A DNA stretch of 64,000 bases from an uncultured Fodinibius sp. (GCA_913056455.1 CAJXMJ010000001.1:372001-436000); one strand, 5' to 3'; shown: positions 1-10,169, counted from the stretch's first letter. Notes: a model not told the origin generated them from the letters alone. A program made the numbers and translations.

Positions 1-2721
1 CCGCATCCACAATATGAATATTCCCCCGGATAGTGCCAGCGGGAGATTTAAAAATATCAGCATGGTAAAACGAAACTTACCAAACATCATATAAAGCAGC
101 CCAATGATGATAAGAAGCGAGATGGGTACTACAATGAGCAGGTGATTCATAGCTCGCTGTTGGTTCTCAAATGAGCCCCCGTACTCAATAAAATACCCCG
201 CCGGGATATCAATCTTCTCATCGATGGCTTCCTGCAAGTTCGAGACATAGGTACCGACATCTATACCTGAGATATTAATGCCTAATATTGCGCGTCGCCA
301 TCCGTTTTCTCTGGAAACCTGTCGAGGTCCTTCTTCAGCTTTGATATCAGCAACTTCTTTTAGTGGTATATATCCTCCGCCGGGCAGCTGTATCGGTACA
401 TCCATGATGTCTTGAAAATCGCTCCTCAAATTTGCGGGCAGTCGCACGTTGATATCAAATCTACGTTGACCCTCAAAAATTTGTCCTGCATCACTGCCCC
501 CAATCCCTGTTTCAATTACATTTTGGACTTCGTTTACATTAAGTCCATACGAAGCCACTGCCTCCCGATCGATCTCAATGTTGTAATAGGGCTGACCACT
601 GCTTTGCTCAAGTAAAAAATTATCAGTCCCTTCGAGCTCGTTGAGTATGCCCGATATTCTACGACCCACAGTACTCAAAGTATCCAGCTCTTCTCCAAAA
701 ACCTTTACCGCAATATCTGATTTAACGCCGCTGGTCAGTTCATCTACCCGCATGGCAATGGGTTGGGTGAAGTTATATGATAAACCAGGCTCCGTTTCTA
801 AATAGGGTCTGATATCATCAATAATGTCTTCTTTTTGCATTCCGCCTCGCCACTGCTCGCGGGGATGCAACATGACCCATACATCCGTCTGATGCACGCC
901 CATCCAGTCGTTGGCAAGGTCGGAGCGCCCGGTCTTTGGAACGACCGTCTTAATTTCCGGAATGTTTTTGGTGAGTTTGCCTGCCAGCCAGTTTGCATTT
1001 TCTACCGATTCGTCGAGCGTGACCGACGGCATGCGTACCTGTTCAATTAAGATGGAGCCCTCGTCGAGTTCAGGTAGAAACTGGGTACCCAGAAAAGGCA
1101 TAATCGCCATCGATATTCCAAAAACCACTACTGCCGAACCGATAGTAATTGCTTTCTTGTCGAGACTTTTTTCAAGGAAGTTTTCATAACGAGGTTTCAG
1201 CCAGTTGATCACGTAATTTTTGCGTGTTTTTACCCCATTGCGAAAGACTAGGGCTGAAATAGCAGGAACATATACCAGTGCCAAAATAAGTGAGCCGAGG
1301 ACGGCAGCACCTACCGTTATGGCCATTGGGCGGTACAAAATCCCTTCCATACCCGAGAACGTCATCACGGGCACGTATACCATAAGAATGATTAACACGC
1401 CAAAGAAAATAGGACGTGCCACTTCGTGTGCAGCTTCCCGGATGATAACCAGTTTAGACTTTTTGGACTTGTCGCTGCTCAGTTTCTCTACAATATTTTC
1501 GACCATTACTACCGATCCGTCAACAACCATCCCAAAGTCAATTGCCCCAAGGCTCATGAGGTTTGCCGCCAAGCCCAGCTGGTCCATGCCGATAAAGGCG
1601 AATAGCATAGAAAGTGGAATCACTGCGGCAACAATAATTGCTCCTGTAATTTCTCCGAGCAGTAGTAAAAGTACAGCGATTACAAAAAAGCCTCCTTCCA
1701 CGAGGTTAGTAATAATAGTATCGGTTGTGCGATCGATAAGATCAGACTGGTCATAAAATTTTTCGATCTTAACACCCTCGGGCAAGCTCTTGTTGACTTC
1801 AGCAATTTTTTGATCCATTTGATTGATGACCTCACGCCCGTTCGCACCGCGAAGCATCATTACGATACCGGTAACAACCTCACCGTTGCCATCTTGTGTT
1901 ACAGCACCCTGGCGCAGCTGTTTGCCAATGTTTACATCCGCCACATCCTTGACATAGATCGGACGATCTTCAAATCGCTTTACAATGATATTTTCAATAT
2001 TCTCGGTGTCCGAAATTTGTCCGAAGCCGCGGATGATGTACTGCTCCCGGTTATGTTCAAGGTAATTACCACCTGATACGCTATTATTGTTTTTAATAGC
2101 ATCGGTCAAATCTTTTAAGCCAATTCCAAAGTTGCGAAGTTTATCGGGATTAACTGCAACCTCAAATTGCTTGACAAACCCACCGAAGGAGTTAATTTCT
2201 GTTACTCCGTCAACTGTTTTTAGTTGAGGTGCAATCAGCCAGTCCTGAATAGTGCGAAGTTCGGTAAGTGAGCGGTTTTCTCCGCGAACAACATACTGCA
2301 CAATTTCACCCATAGCCGTAGATATGGGGCCCAGGTTAGGCGTAGAAACGCCGTCGGGCAGTTCCTCAGAAATGGTTTGAACACGTTGGCTTACCTGCTG
2401 GCGGGCGAAGTATATGTCCGTACCCTCCTCAAATAAAACCGTAACCGCTGATAGTCCGAATTGAGAAATGGAACGTACTTCTTTCACATTCGGTAGACCG
2501 TTCATGGAGGTTTCAATGGGATAGCTTACCAGACGCTCTACATCATAGGGGGAGTATTGTCCCGCTTTGGTAATAACCAGTACTTGTACTGGCGTAACAT
2601 CGGGCTGGGAATTTATCGGAATATTTGACAGGGAAAAGATACCTCCGACAGCCATTAGTAAAACCAGGGCAAGCGCTACAAATTTTTGTTTAAGACTAAA
2701 ATCGATGATGCTTTTTAACAT
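1..2721 (-). CDS. Efflux RND transporter permease, heavy-metal (HME) CzcA/CusA family; C-terminus truncated by window edge
   Basis: Open minus-strand frame from ATG at 2721 to the window start. Manual translation begins MLKSIIDFSLKQKFVALALVLLMAVGGIFSLSNIPINSQPDVTPVQV and contains the HME-RND TM4 signature DFGMVVDGSVVMVENIVEKL. Followed by adaptor and TolC-like genes. Confidence 0.93.
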   Translation of the reverse strand, partial: MLKSIIDFSLKQKFVALALVLLMAVGGIFSLSNIPINSQPDVTPVQVLVITKAGQYSPYDVERLVSYPIETSMNGLPNVKEVRSISQFGLSAVTVLFEEGTDIYFARQQVSQRVQTISEELPDGVSTPNLGPISTAMGEIVQYVVRGENRSLTELRTIQDWLIAPQLKTVDGVTEINSFGGFVKQFEVAVNPDKLRNFGIGLKDLTDAIKNNNSVSGGNYLEHNREQYIIRGFGQISDTENIENIIVKRFEDRPIYVKDVADVNIGKQLRQGAVTQDGNGEVVTGIVMMLRGANGREVINQMDQKIAEVNKSLPEGVKIEKFYDQSDLIDRTTDTIITNLVEGGFFVIAVLLLLLGEITGAIIVAAVIPLSMLFAFIGMDQLGLAANLMSLGAIDFGMVVDGSVVMVENIVEKLSSDKSKKSKLVIIREAAHEVARPIFFGVLIILMVYVPVMTFSGMEGILYRPMAITVGAAVLGSLILALVYVPAISALVFRNGVKTRKNYVINWLKPRYENFLEKSLDKKAITIGSAVVVFGISMAIMPFLGTQFLPELDEGSILIEQVRMPSVTLDESVENANWLAGKLTKNIPEIKTVVPKTGRSDLANDWMGVHQTDVWVMLHPREQWRGGMQKEDIIDDIRPYLETEPGLSYNFTQPIAMRVDELTSGVKSDIAVKVFGEELDTLSTVGRRISGILNELEGTDNFLLEQSSGQPYYNIEIDREAVASYGLNVNEVQNVIETGIGGSDAGQIFEGQRRFDINVRLPANLRSDFQDIMDVPIQLPGGGYIPLKEVADIKAEEGPRQVSRENGWRRAILGINISGIDVGTYVSNLQEAIDEKIDIPAGYFIEYGGSFENQQRAMNHLLIVVPISLLIIIGLLYMMFGKFRFTMLIFLNLPLALSGGIFILWMR

Positions 2722-2739
2722 GGTAAATATAGCTATGAG

Positions 2740-3969
2740 TTAGTCAGCAAATTGTTCGAAACGTTCCATTGCCTTGAGACTGAATACCTGGGTAATGGCA
2801 ATTTTTTCTCCCGGTTCCAGTCCGGCCCCGATGACTGCACGATTCTCGGTCATCCGTTCGACCTGCACTACGCGCTTCACATATTGTCGGGGAGCTTGCT
2901 GAACGAAGACTGCCGCATCTTGCTCCTCGAACTGAATGGCCGAGAGCGGAATAGTAAAGGTGGAATCCAATGGCTGGGCCGCATATATCATTCGGACACT
3001 TTGTCCGACAATTGGCCAGCCGTTTTGGGTAGGTACAATGCTGTTGAGCACAATAGAACGGTTCTCTTCATCAAGCGCCGGGTTTACCGAAGTTACCTTG
3101 CCTTCAATTCGTTTTCCCTGAGGGATGCCTCCCCCCGTTTTTTCTGCGATCACCACTGGGGTGCCTTCCCGTACAAAAGGAGCATCCGCAGGCGATACAA
3201 ATCCCCGTACCAGTACTTCGGTATTATCGATGATATCCAAGAGTTTATCATAGGCATTGACCGACTCTCCCAGATCAATCAAATGTTCATTGAGTACTCC
3301 CGAAATGGGAGCACGAATGGTCAACTCCGCTTTGGGGTCAGAAGTAAAAGGATCCCAATTTTGAACTTCATCCGGAGAAATACCCACTGCTCGCAATCGT
3401 GCCAGCGAAGCACTTTGTCTCGTCTTAGCTCGTCGGAGATCGGCCTGTGCCCGTTGATACGTACGTTCCGGACTGATCTGTTCTTCGGTGAGCACTTTTA
3501 AGCGTTCCACCTGCTGTTGTTGATAGGTAATCTCAGCAGTTGCTTCGAGGTAATCGCCCACTAAGTTTGCAAATTCCAGGCTTTCCAGTTCTAACAGTGG
3601 ATCTTCTTTTTGGACTCGTTCTCCTTCGTGTACATAGATCTTTGATACTCGTCCGTTTATGGGAGAACTAACCACCGAGATTCGTTCCGGGGCTCCATAA
3701 ACCTGGCCGGGTGCGTTGATCGAGAAATTAATCTGATCTTTTGCTACAGTATACACTTCAATATCCAGGTCCTTGGCTTGTTGTTCTGTAAGTTGTACCA
3801 CTTGTTCATTGGCTCCTTTTTTAGAGAGGGAAGGAGGGGTTCCCGGATCTATAGCAGTTTGTTCAGGACCGGCATCTGAACTGCAACTCCCCAAAAATAG
3901 CAGAGACAAAAGAATCAGTCCCAAGGGGTTTAAAGATGAAGATGTTTTTATAGATGAAAAGACGTTCAT
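2740..3969 (-). CDS. Efflux RND transporter periplasmic adaptor subunit (CusB/CzcB-like lipoprotein)
   Basis: Lipobox-like LLFLGSCSS; HlyD/biotinyl-lipoyl pattern (SVVSSPINGRVSKIYVHEGERVQKEDPLLELESLE); adjacent to CzcA-like permease. Confidence 0.92.
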   Translation of the reverse strand: MNVFSSIKTSSSLNPLGLILLSLLFLGSCSSDAGPEQTAIDPGTPPSLSKKGANEQVVQLTEQQAKDLDIEVYTVAKDQINFSINAPGQVYGAPERISVVSSPINGRVSKIYVHEGERVQKEDPLLELESLEFANLVGDYLEATAEITYQQQQVERLKVLTEEQISPERTYQRAQADLRRAKTRQSASLARLRAVGISPDEVQNWDPFTSDPKAELTIRAPISGVLNEHLIDLGESVNAYDKLLDIIDNTEVLVRGFVSPADAPFVREGTPVVIAEKTGGGIPQGKRIEGKVTSVNPALDEENRSIVLNSIVPTQNGWPIVGQSVRMIYAAQPLDSTFTIPLSAIQFEEQDAAVFVQQAPRQYVKRVVQVERMTENRAVIGAGLEPGEKIAITQVFSLKAMERFEQFAD

Positions 3970-3984
3970 AATAAATTCTGGATT

Positions 3985-5226
3985 TTATTTAAATATGATA
4001 TCTGTTTGCAGATATTTTTCGAGCTCTATCACTCGCAGGTAATAATCTCTCAGTGTTTCGTAATACGATTGCTGTGTTCGCAGGTATGTTCGCTGGGCTT
4101 CCAGCAGTGTAAGAAGATCAAGCTCACCGAGTCGGTAGCCTTTTTGTGTCATATCTACCAACTGTTTTGACTTCTCCTGTATCGATTTACGATATCGTAT
4201 TACATTGGCACGCGTCATTTCGTAACCGTGCCAGGCTTGTTCGGCCTGTTTCTTGATGGAAAGTTGTTGTTGGCGGTGTTTCCATTCAATTCTTCGATAT
4301 TCTGCTTTTGCCTGTTGAACGTTGTTCGATTGGTTTATGCCAAACCAAAGAGGTACGCTTACTCCTATTTCAAAAGCATTAAAATCAAAACCATTACCGA
4401 AATCTTGTCGATAATACATGAGGTTTAGGTTGGGCAAATAACTGCTTTTTGCAGCTTTTGTCTGATACGAAGCAGCAAGCTGTTCTTTGGTAATTTGCTG
4501 TAGCTGTGGATGACTTTCTAATTGCTGAAGGACCTCATCTTGATTGATATCTACTTCCACATAATGCAACGTATCGGGGAAACCGATTTCATAGGTTTGC
4601 TGTTCCTCATCCAGGCCAATGGTTTCAAATAAATTGTACCGAGCTTCCATAATCTGCTGATAGGCTTTCTCCATATTATTTTGCGCTTCGGTAAGCTGAA
4701 GATCGGCCTGCATGGCATCAATTTGGGAGGACTCACCGAGATCCGAACGAGCTTGTGCCGCATTGCGTAAGTTTTTTAACAGCTCAACCCGCTCTCGCGC
4801 CAAATGACTTGATTCAATAGTATAAGCAAGGGTCGTATAGGCCGATTTCACATTGGCTTTGAGCTGAAGTTTCAGGGCTTGCAGCTGGAGTTCGAGTGAA
4901 CCGGTATTGGCATGTTCGCTCTTTGCCCGATAATAACCCGTTAGCGGAAAGTCCATGGATTGAGAGACTATCCAGCGTTGTTCTGCAAAAGTTCCCTGAC
5001 CAATACCTTCCCGGGCATAGGTAACAGTAGGGTTTTTAATACCCAGGCTTAACCCTACCTGCTGTTTCTGGCCTTCAATGCGGTTTTTTAACTGGTTTAC
5101 TTGTGGACTGTGTTCATAGGCAATTTCGAGGGCCTTGCCGACACTCAAATTGTTAAGGTCCGTTGTATCTTGCGGAATGGATTGGAATGAAAATAGTAGG
5201 GCAATTATTACAGAAAAAATCATCAC
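3985..5226 (-). CDS. TolC family outer membrane efflux protein
   Basis: Signal peptide and long coiled-coil repeats typical of OEP/TolC (LTEAQNNMEKAYQQI, LGELDLLTLLEAQRTYLRTQQSYYETLRDYY); third gene of RND operon. Confidence 0.9.
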   Translation of the reverse strand: MMIFSVIIALLFSFQSIPQDTTDLNNLSVGKALEIAYEHSPQVNQLKNRIEGQKQQVGLSLGIKNPTVTYAREGIGQGTFAEQRWIVSQSMDFPLTGYYRAKSEHANTGSLELQLQALKLQLKANVKSAYTTLAYTIESSHLARERVELLKNLRNAAQARSDLGESSQIDAMQADLQLTEAQNNMEKAYQQIMEARYNLFETIGLDEEQQTYEIGFPDTLHYVEVDINQDEVLQQLESHPQLQQITKEQLAASYQTKAAKSSYLPNLNLMYYRQDFGNGFDFNAFEIGVSVPLWFGINQSNNVQQAKAEYRRIEWKHRQQQLSIKKQAEQAWHGYEMTRANVIRYRKSIQEKSKQLVDMTQKGYRLGELDLLTLLEAQRTYLRTQQSYYETLRDYYLRVIELEKYLQTDIIFK

Positions 5227-5322
5227 AAATTTCTTTTGTCCGTTATTATGCGAGCAATCGCAGTTGTTCTGAGGACTAATGTAATAACCAAATCTGTAGA
5301 GAAAATGGATTTAGAAAATACG

Positions 5323-5350
5323 GCTCATGAGGTGAATTATTAGCTCATGA
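5323..5350. promoter_or_regulatory. Direct repeats GCTCATGA-N12-GCTCATGA (20-bp period) upstream of the RND operon
   Basis: Exact GCTCATGA at 5323-5330 and 5343-5350, about 100 bp upstream of the TolC-like start codon; candidate response-regulator site. Confidence 0.35.
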
Positions 5351-5502
5351 TTGAGTCGATAAATGTTATCTACTTTTTTGATTCACCGCTCAATTATAGA
5401 TAGGCGAAAGAAAGGGAGATCGATAATTTTTGGTAGAAAATTCAGGCAACCTAACTGTTGTAACCCAATGATCCGCTTGTACATGGCTCTGGGAGCGGTG
5501 GA

Positions 5503-6822
5503 TTAAAAATGAATTGAAACTTCAGCGCCTTTGCCAGGGTGATTTTTAGCCGAACAGTTGAAGTTATGCAACCGGGAAATACTTTGGACGATAGACAGTC
5601 CTAATCCGGGACTGTCATCATCAAAACCATCGGTGTGATTTTGTGTTTTTTGGAATCTGGCAAAGACGGAATCCAAAAATTCGTTTGGTATGCCGGGTCC
5701 TTCATCCAAGACAGAAAAGCTACGTTGCTCACCATTACATTTTGTTTGGAGTATGATGGAAGTTCCGCTCGGCGTATATTTGATTGCGTTCTGAACAATA
5801 TTGTAGATCGCGGCCCTAATCAATTCGCTGTTGCCTTTTACGTTTATAGAGCAATCAAACTCTTTTTCCAGAGTGAGTTGCTTCATTTCAATAAAATCAC
5901 TGAGCTCATCTATTACATTTTCAGTGATGCTAGTAATCTCGACGTCTTCATCAAGCGAATATTGCCGATTTTCTATCCGACTAATAAGCAGCAGGGCATT
6001 GCTCAGGCGACTTAGTCGCACGGCCGTATCCTGTATATTTCCCGCTGCTTTAATGGTTTGTTTATCGAGGGATTCGGCGTTGGAAAGAATTTTTTCTGCT
6101 TTTTGACGGATGATAGAAAGTGGTGTCAAAAGCTCATGAGAGGCATTTTGAATAAATTGTTTCTGGTCCTCGAATGATGACCGGATATGCTGCATCATAG
6201 AGTTTAACGCCCTGTTGAGGACATTAATTTCGTATGTAGTTGTCTCAGGGAACGTCTCATTAAGATCAGACGGGTTGGAAATGTGTTCAAGCGTTGAGAC
6301 CGTTTCATAAAAGGGGGCAAGGACTTTATCCAGCACAAATTGATTGAGGATATAAAGCAAGAGAATCCAAATCAGCAGTCCGGCCAGCACGCTCAGTAAT
6401 ATTGTTCTGCTTATATGTTCCCAGGAAGCGACTTCTTCATATAGCCGTATGGTATAATAGGTATCGTTGACATTGATGGTTGTGGTCAACCGACGGTAGG
6501 ATTTTTCTTCAATTTCCTTGTTGGGATTTCGCATCGTATCGATGGTTGCGAAATCATTTGCATTCGGGGCAACGGTGCCGTCATATTTTTGAATGTCGAT
6601 CCATTCGTATGATCCGAGAATACCCAGTTCCTTGATATCTTGAAGGCTGGAAGCATCTTCGTCGATCTGATTAATAAGATCAATTTTATGCTGTAGCAGA
6701 TGATTATCGAGCTCACCATAAACGGTAGAATTGACCAGGTAATAAATGCCGATTGAAGTGAGTGCAAATACAACCAGCGTTAAAAGGGTATTGCTCAGCA
6801 GTATTTTGTTATTCAGTTTCAT
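5503..6822 (-). CDS. Sensor histidine kinase
   Basis: HisKA motif (QNASHELLTPLSIIRQKAEKIL), N box (IRAAIYNIVQNAIKYTPSG), G boxes (VLDEGPGIP; GLGLSIVQSI); two TM segments flanking a sensor domain. Confidence 0.95.
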   Translation of the reverse strand: MKLNNKILLSNTLLTLVVFALTSIGIYYLVNSTVYGELDNHLLQHKIDLINQIDEDASSLQDIKELGILGSYEWIDIQKYDGTVAPNANDFATIDTMRNPNKEIEEKSYRRLTTTINVNDTYYTIRLYEEVASWEHISRTILLSVLAGLLIWILLLYILNQFVLDKVLAPFYETVSTLEHISNPSDLNETFPETTTYEINVLNRALNSMMQHIRSSFEDQKQFIQNASHELLTPLSIIRQKAEKILSNAESLDKQTIKAAGNIQDTAVRLSRLSNALLLISRIENRQYSLDEDVEITSITENVIDELSDFIEMKQLTLEKEFDCSINVKGNSELIRAAIYNIVQNAIKYTPSGTSIILQTKCNGEQRSFSVLDEGPGIPNEFLDSVFARFQKTQNHTDGFDDDSPGLGLSIVQSISRLHNFNCSAKNHPGKGAEVSIHF

Positions 6823-7495
6823 AAGTCGTCAGTTTATAACCTACACCATACACTGTTTTGATGAGATTTTCTACTCCGGCCGCGCTTAATTTTTTTCTGA
6901 TATTCTTCATGTGAGAGTTGATAAAATCCAGTGAAAAACGATCGTCAATTTTGCTTCCCCAAATGTGTTCGGCAAGAGCTATACGGGTGATGGTTTTATT
7001 TTTATTAAGCATCAGGTAGCGCATCATCTTGTACTCGGTCTCAGTGACTTCCAGCGGTTCATCCTCTACCAGAACTCTAATGTGATCGACATTTAGTTTT
7101 ACCGGTCCCGCCGCAATCTGGTTATCACTGATGTTGTATTTCCTGCGCATTACGGCATGAATACGTGCTCTTAGTTCTGCAATGGGAAACGGTTTGGCAA
7201 GATAATCGTCGCTGCCCAGCTCCAGGCCTTTTACTTTATCTTCAGTTTCTCCGCGTGCAGTTATTATTATTACAGCAGTTTCTTGGTGATCATCTTTTAT
7301 TGTTTTGAGTAGCTCAAGTCCATCGCCGTCGGGCAAACCCAGATCCAATAAAATAAGATCATATTCTTCGGCCGCTACCAAATCTGAAGCTTTGCTCAGC
7401 TTTTGAGCTGAGTCTACATTGAACTGTTCTTCGAGCAAACACTCTTCGAGATCTTCAATCAGCAGTGGTTCGTCTTCGACGATAAGAGCTCGCAT
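6809..7495 (-). CDS. Response regulator transcription factor, OmpR/PhoB family
   Basis: MRALIVEDEPLLIEDLEE ... DLILLDLGLPDGDGLELL ... LAKPFPIAELRARI plus winged-helix C-terminus; 14-nt overlap with the histidine kinase. Confidence 0.95.
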   Translation of the reverse strand: MRALIVEDEPLLIEDLEECLLEEQFNVDSAQKLSKASDLVAAEEYDLILLDLGLPDGDGLELLKTIKDDHQETAVIIITARGETEDKVKGLELGSDDYLAKPFPIAELRARIHAVMRRKYNISDNQIAAGPVKLNVDHIRVLVEDEPLEVTETEYKMMRYLMLNKNKTITRIALAEHIWGSKIDDRFSLDFINSHMKNIRKKLSAAGVENLIKTVYGVGYKLTTYETE

Positions 7496-7498
7496 AAG

Positions 7499-8545
7499 TT
7501 AGCTTTTTTGGTGTTCCGATTGATGGTGCTCGATCCGACGCCGATGTGCTTTAAGATACCGTTCATCTTCCGCATAGGTAGTGGGGTAAACATCAGGAAC
7601 CGTTTTGGGATTTAGATTCTCGTCTACATTTACAAAGGTGAATACACAGGTATTTGATAACGCCTTGGTTACTTTATCCATGCTTGTGCGCTCGATATCA
7701 ATTTCGAGGGTCATCGATGTATCTCCGGTATAAACGACACGGCTGGTAAAATCGAGTTTATCCCCAATACGGATGGGTTGCAAAAAGTTGATTCGGTTTA
7801 CACGTACAAATATCGGTCTATCGGGCATTATTTCCTCGGCTTGAATGAGCGCGAGCTCATAGGCCCGCCGAATTACGTAGCCTCCAAATATTTTGTGGGG
7901 CACGTTTTCAAGATCAGGATACATTCGTTCTACGCTGTTACGGATTTGTTCGCCGGCCAGAAGTCCGTCAAAGTCGTCTTTTTCTTGAGCTTTATGAAGT
8001 TTTCGCAACATCTCAAATTCTTCTTTGCTGGGTGGTTCTTCAAGGGCATCAATTTGCTCTTGGTATTTTTGCCTCCGTTCAATGGCGTCGTTGTATCGTC
8101 GTTTCTCGATCTCACTTTCATAGTCGAGTGACGGAATAGGCAGGCTTTCGGCGTCGTCGCCTTCTCCTTTGCGGGCAACCATGGTAAAGTAGCAGGCAGC
8201 CAGTGAGTGTTCGGCTTCTTTATCCTGATCAACGCGAATACCCACCTCCATCGATGTGCGTCCTACATAATTTATGCGCGCTCTTAGATACACATCTTTC
8301 GTAATATCTGCAGGAGTGTGCAGAGCAATATCATCCACGGCCGCGGTCACCACTCGGCCATCAGGCTCAAACTGATGTACGTAATCGAGGGCGATATCTT
8401 CCGCTAATTTATCGAGCTTCTCGAGCAGACGTCCCCAGCGAATATTGCCGGGGATTTCCTTATCCACAATCATAAATTTTTTGCGCAGTTTTTTATCACT
8501 GCTAAAAGGCAGAGTTCGTTCTATAGAGGTATCAAAAGGACGCAT
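7499..8545 (-). CDS. Acyl-CoA thioesterase with two hotdog domains (ACOT9/BFIT-like)
   Basis: Repeated hotdog pattern (INYVGRTSMEVGIRVDQ ... RVVYTGDTSMTLEIDIERTS; HKIFGGYVIRRAYELA); 3-nt gap to the response regulator. Confidence 0.8.
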   Translation of the reverse strand: MRPFDTSIERTLPFSSDKKLRKKFMIVDKEIPGNIRWGRLLEKLDKLAEDIALDYVHQFEPDGRVVTAAVDDIALHTPADITKDVYLRARINYVGRTSMEVGIRVDQDKEAEHSLAACYFTMVARKGEGDDAESLPIPSLDYESEIEKRRYNDAIERRQKYQEQIDALEEPPSKEEFEMLRKLHKAQEKDDFDGLLAGEQIRNSVERMYPDLENVPHKIFGGYVIRRAYELALIQAEEIMPDRPIFVRVNRINFLQPIRIGDKLDFTSRVVYTGDTSMTLEIDIERTSMDKVTKALSNTCVFTFVNVDENLNPKTVPDVYPTTYAEDERYLKAHRRRIEHHQSEHQKS

Positions 8546-8714
8546 AATTTTAATTGATTTAGAATTTCCCAGCTATAAAATATGTTAGGTTGATTTCTTT
8601 GGGTAATTTAGATTCCGAAAGATGCTTGGTTTTGCAATCATCATTTTACAATATACTTGACAAATAATACCATCCTTATTTGAAGAAACCATTAACATTA
8701 TAGAATAAAGATAG

Positions 8715-9995
8715 ATGAAAAAGCATAGTGCTATTTCAACGAAAAATTTGCAAAAGTTCATCAAGAGTAAAAAGGGTAAGGTGATCGATATTCGTCCTAT
8801 TGCTGCTTACAACGGCTGGCGTCTGCAAAATGAAGACCGTGGCGGCCATATTCTAACTGCCAAAAGCATTCCGCTGAAATGGACTCGCTACATGGATTGG
8901 GTAGAAGTGCTGGAAGAGAAGAATATCGAGAAAGATGAACCGGTTGTGGTTTATGGATATGATGATGAAGATACACGGTCGATGGCAGAAAAGTTACTTA
9001 ATCTGGACTATACTGATGTTCAAGTTTATGATGGGTTTTTGTCAGAGTGGGCAGCGAATAAAAATTTGACGCTGAACCGATTGGAACGCTTTCAGCAGCT
9101 GGTACATCCGGAGTGGGTGAAACAGCTTATCGTGGATAACATTCCCCAAGAATATGATAATGATGATTTTGTGATTTGCCATTCGCACTATGGCTATATG
9201 GAAGATTATGAAAAAGGACATATTCCTGGTGCGATTGCGTTGAATACCAACTGGCTGGAATCGACTGAGACCTGGAACCGCCGCACGCCGGATGAATTAC
9301 GGGCACGGTTAGAAAGCTTGGGTATTCGTCACAATACTACAGTGGTGGTATATGGGCGTTTTTCGGCGCCAGTGTATGATGAAGAGCGCTTTCCGGGAAA
9401 AAGTGCGGGACATCTGGGAGCTATGCGAAGCGCAGCTATTTTGCTGTACGCCGGTGTGAAGGATGTCCGTATTTTAAATGGTGGAATTACTTCTTGGGAG
9501 GATGCGGGATATGAAGTTTCAACTGAAGAAGTAGAACCTGATCCGGTGGATGATTTTGGGGCAGAAATTCCGGGTCGACCTGAACTTATGATCGATACAC
9601 CAGAAGCAAAAGAATATTTATCAGCCGATGATGCCGAATTGGTTAGTGTTCGTAGCTGGCCGGAGTTTATTGGGGAACGCAGTGGGTATCATTATATCGA
9701 GAAAAAGGGACGAATACCCGGCGCGATTTTTGGCAATTGTGGCAGTGACGCCTATCATATGGAAAACTACCGTAATTTTGATCATACCATGCGTGAATAC
9801 CAAGAGGTGGCAGACACCTGGATCGAAGAGGGGCTAACGCCAGAGAAACGATTAGCCTTTTACTGCGGTACAGGCTGGCGGGGCAGTGAAGCTTTTTGGA
9901 ATGCTTACCTAATGGGTTGGCCTAAGGTTTCGGTGTATGATGGTGGCTGGTATGAATGGAGCAGCGATTCTCATAATCCTATCGATAAAGGTTAG
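8715..9995 (+). CDS. Sulfurtransferase with three rhodanese-like domains
   Basis: Three rhodanese-type units: KKGKVIDIRPIAAYNGW, YGYMEDYEKGHIPGAIALN, SVRSWPEFIGE...GRIPGAIFGN, with a Cys loop only in the third (FYCGTGWRGSEA). Confidence 0.85.
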   Translation: MKKHSAISTKNLQKFIKSKKGKVIDIRPIAAYNGWRLQNEDRGGHILTAKSIPLKWTRYMDWVEVLEEKNIEKDEPVVVYGYDDEDTRSMAEKLLNLDYTDVQVYDGFLSEWAANKNLTLNRLERFQQLVHPEWVKQLIVDNIPQEYDNDDFVICHSHYGYMEDYEKGHIPGAIALNTNWLESTETWNRRTPDELRARLESLGIRHNTTVVVYGRFSAPVYDEERFPGKSAGHLGAMRSAAILLYAGVKDVRILNGGITSWEDAGYEVSTEEVEPDPVDDFGAEIPGRPELMIDTPEAKEYLSADDAELVSVRSWPEFIGERSGYHYIEKKGRIPGAIFGNCGSDAYHMENYRNFDHTMREYQEVADTWIEEGLTPEKRLAFYCGTGWRGSEAFWNAYLMGWPKVSVYDGGWYEWSSDSHNPIDKG

Positions 9996-9999
9996 CCGA

Positions 10000-10039
10000 T
10001 CTTAGATTGAGGGTTGCTGCTTTTGCTCCTAATCTAAGA
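10000..10039. repeat. Inverted repeat TCTTAGATT/AATCTAAGA downstream of rhodanese gene
   Basis: 9-bp perfect arms at 10000-10008 and 10031-10039; no clear U-tract. Confidence 0.4.
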
Positions 10040-10128
10040 CTCTGGCAAGTAGTAAATTATAAAATAATAGTGTTAGATGAACATATCGGAATTTGATCAG
10101 TTTGTTTTTCGTTACGACTCCAAACGAT

Positions 10129-10140
10129 TAACTTTGACAT
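10129..10140 (+). promoter_or_regulatory. Candidate -7 element TAACTTTG (TAnnTTTG) upstream of the LLM oxidoreductase gene
   Basis: TAACTTTGACAT, 30-40 bp upstream of ATG 10170; TTTG at 10101-10104 is a loose -33 candidate (24-nt spacer). Confidence 0.4.
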
Positions 10141-10169
10141 TAAAGTAAGTAGGATTAAGAAAATCATCT

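Noticed and set aside
1220-1756. 178-aa plus-strand ORF (also 412-615, 911-1189, 1810-2076)
   Set aside because: Antisense to the CzcA/CusA permease, which has a coherent protein on the other strand; low-complexity Ser/Thr/Ile composition typical of shadow ORFs.
2752-3501. 249-aa plus-strand ORF
   Set aside because: Antisense to the RND adaptor gene; no recognisable domain.
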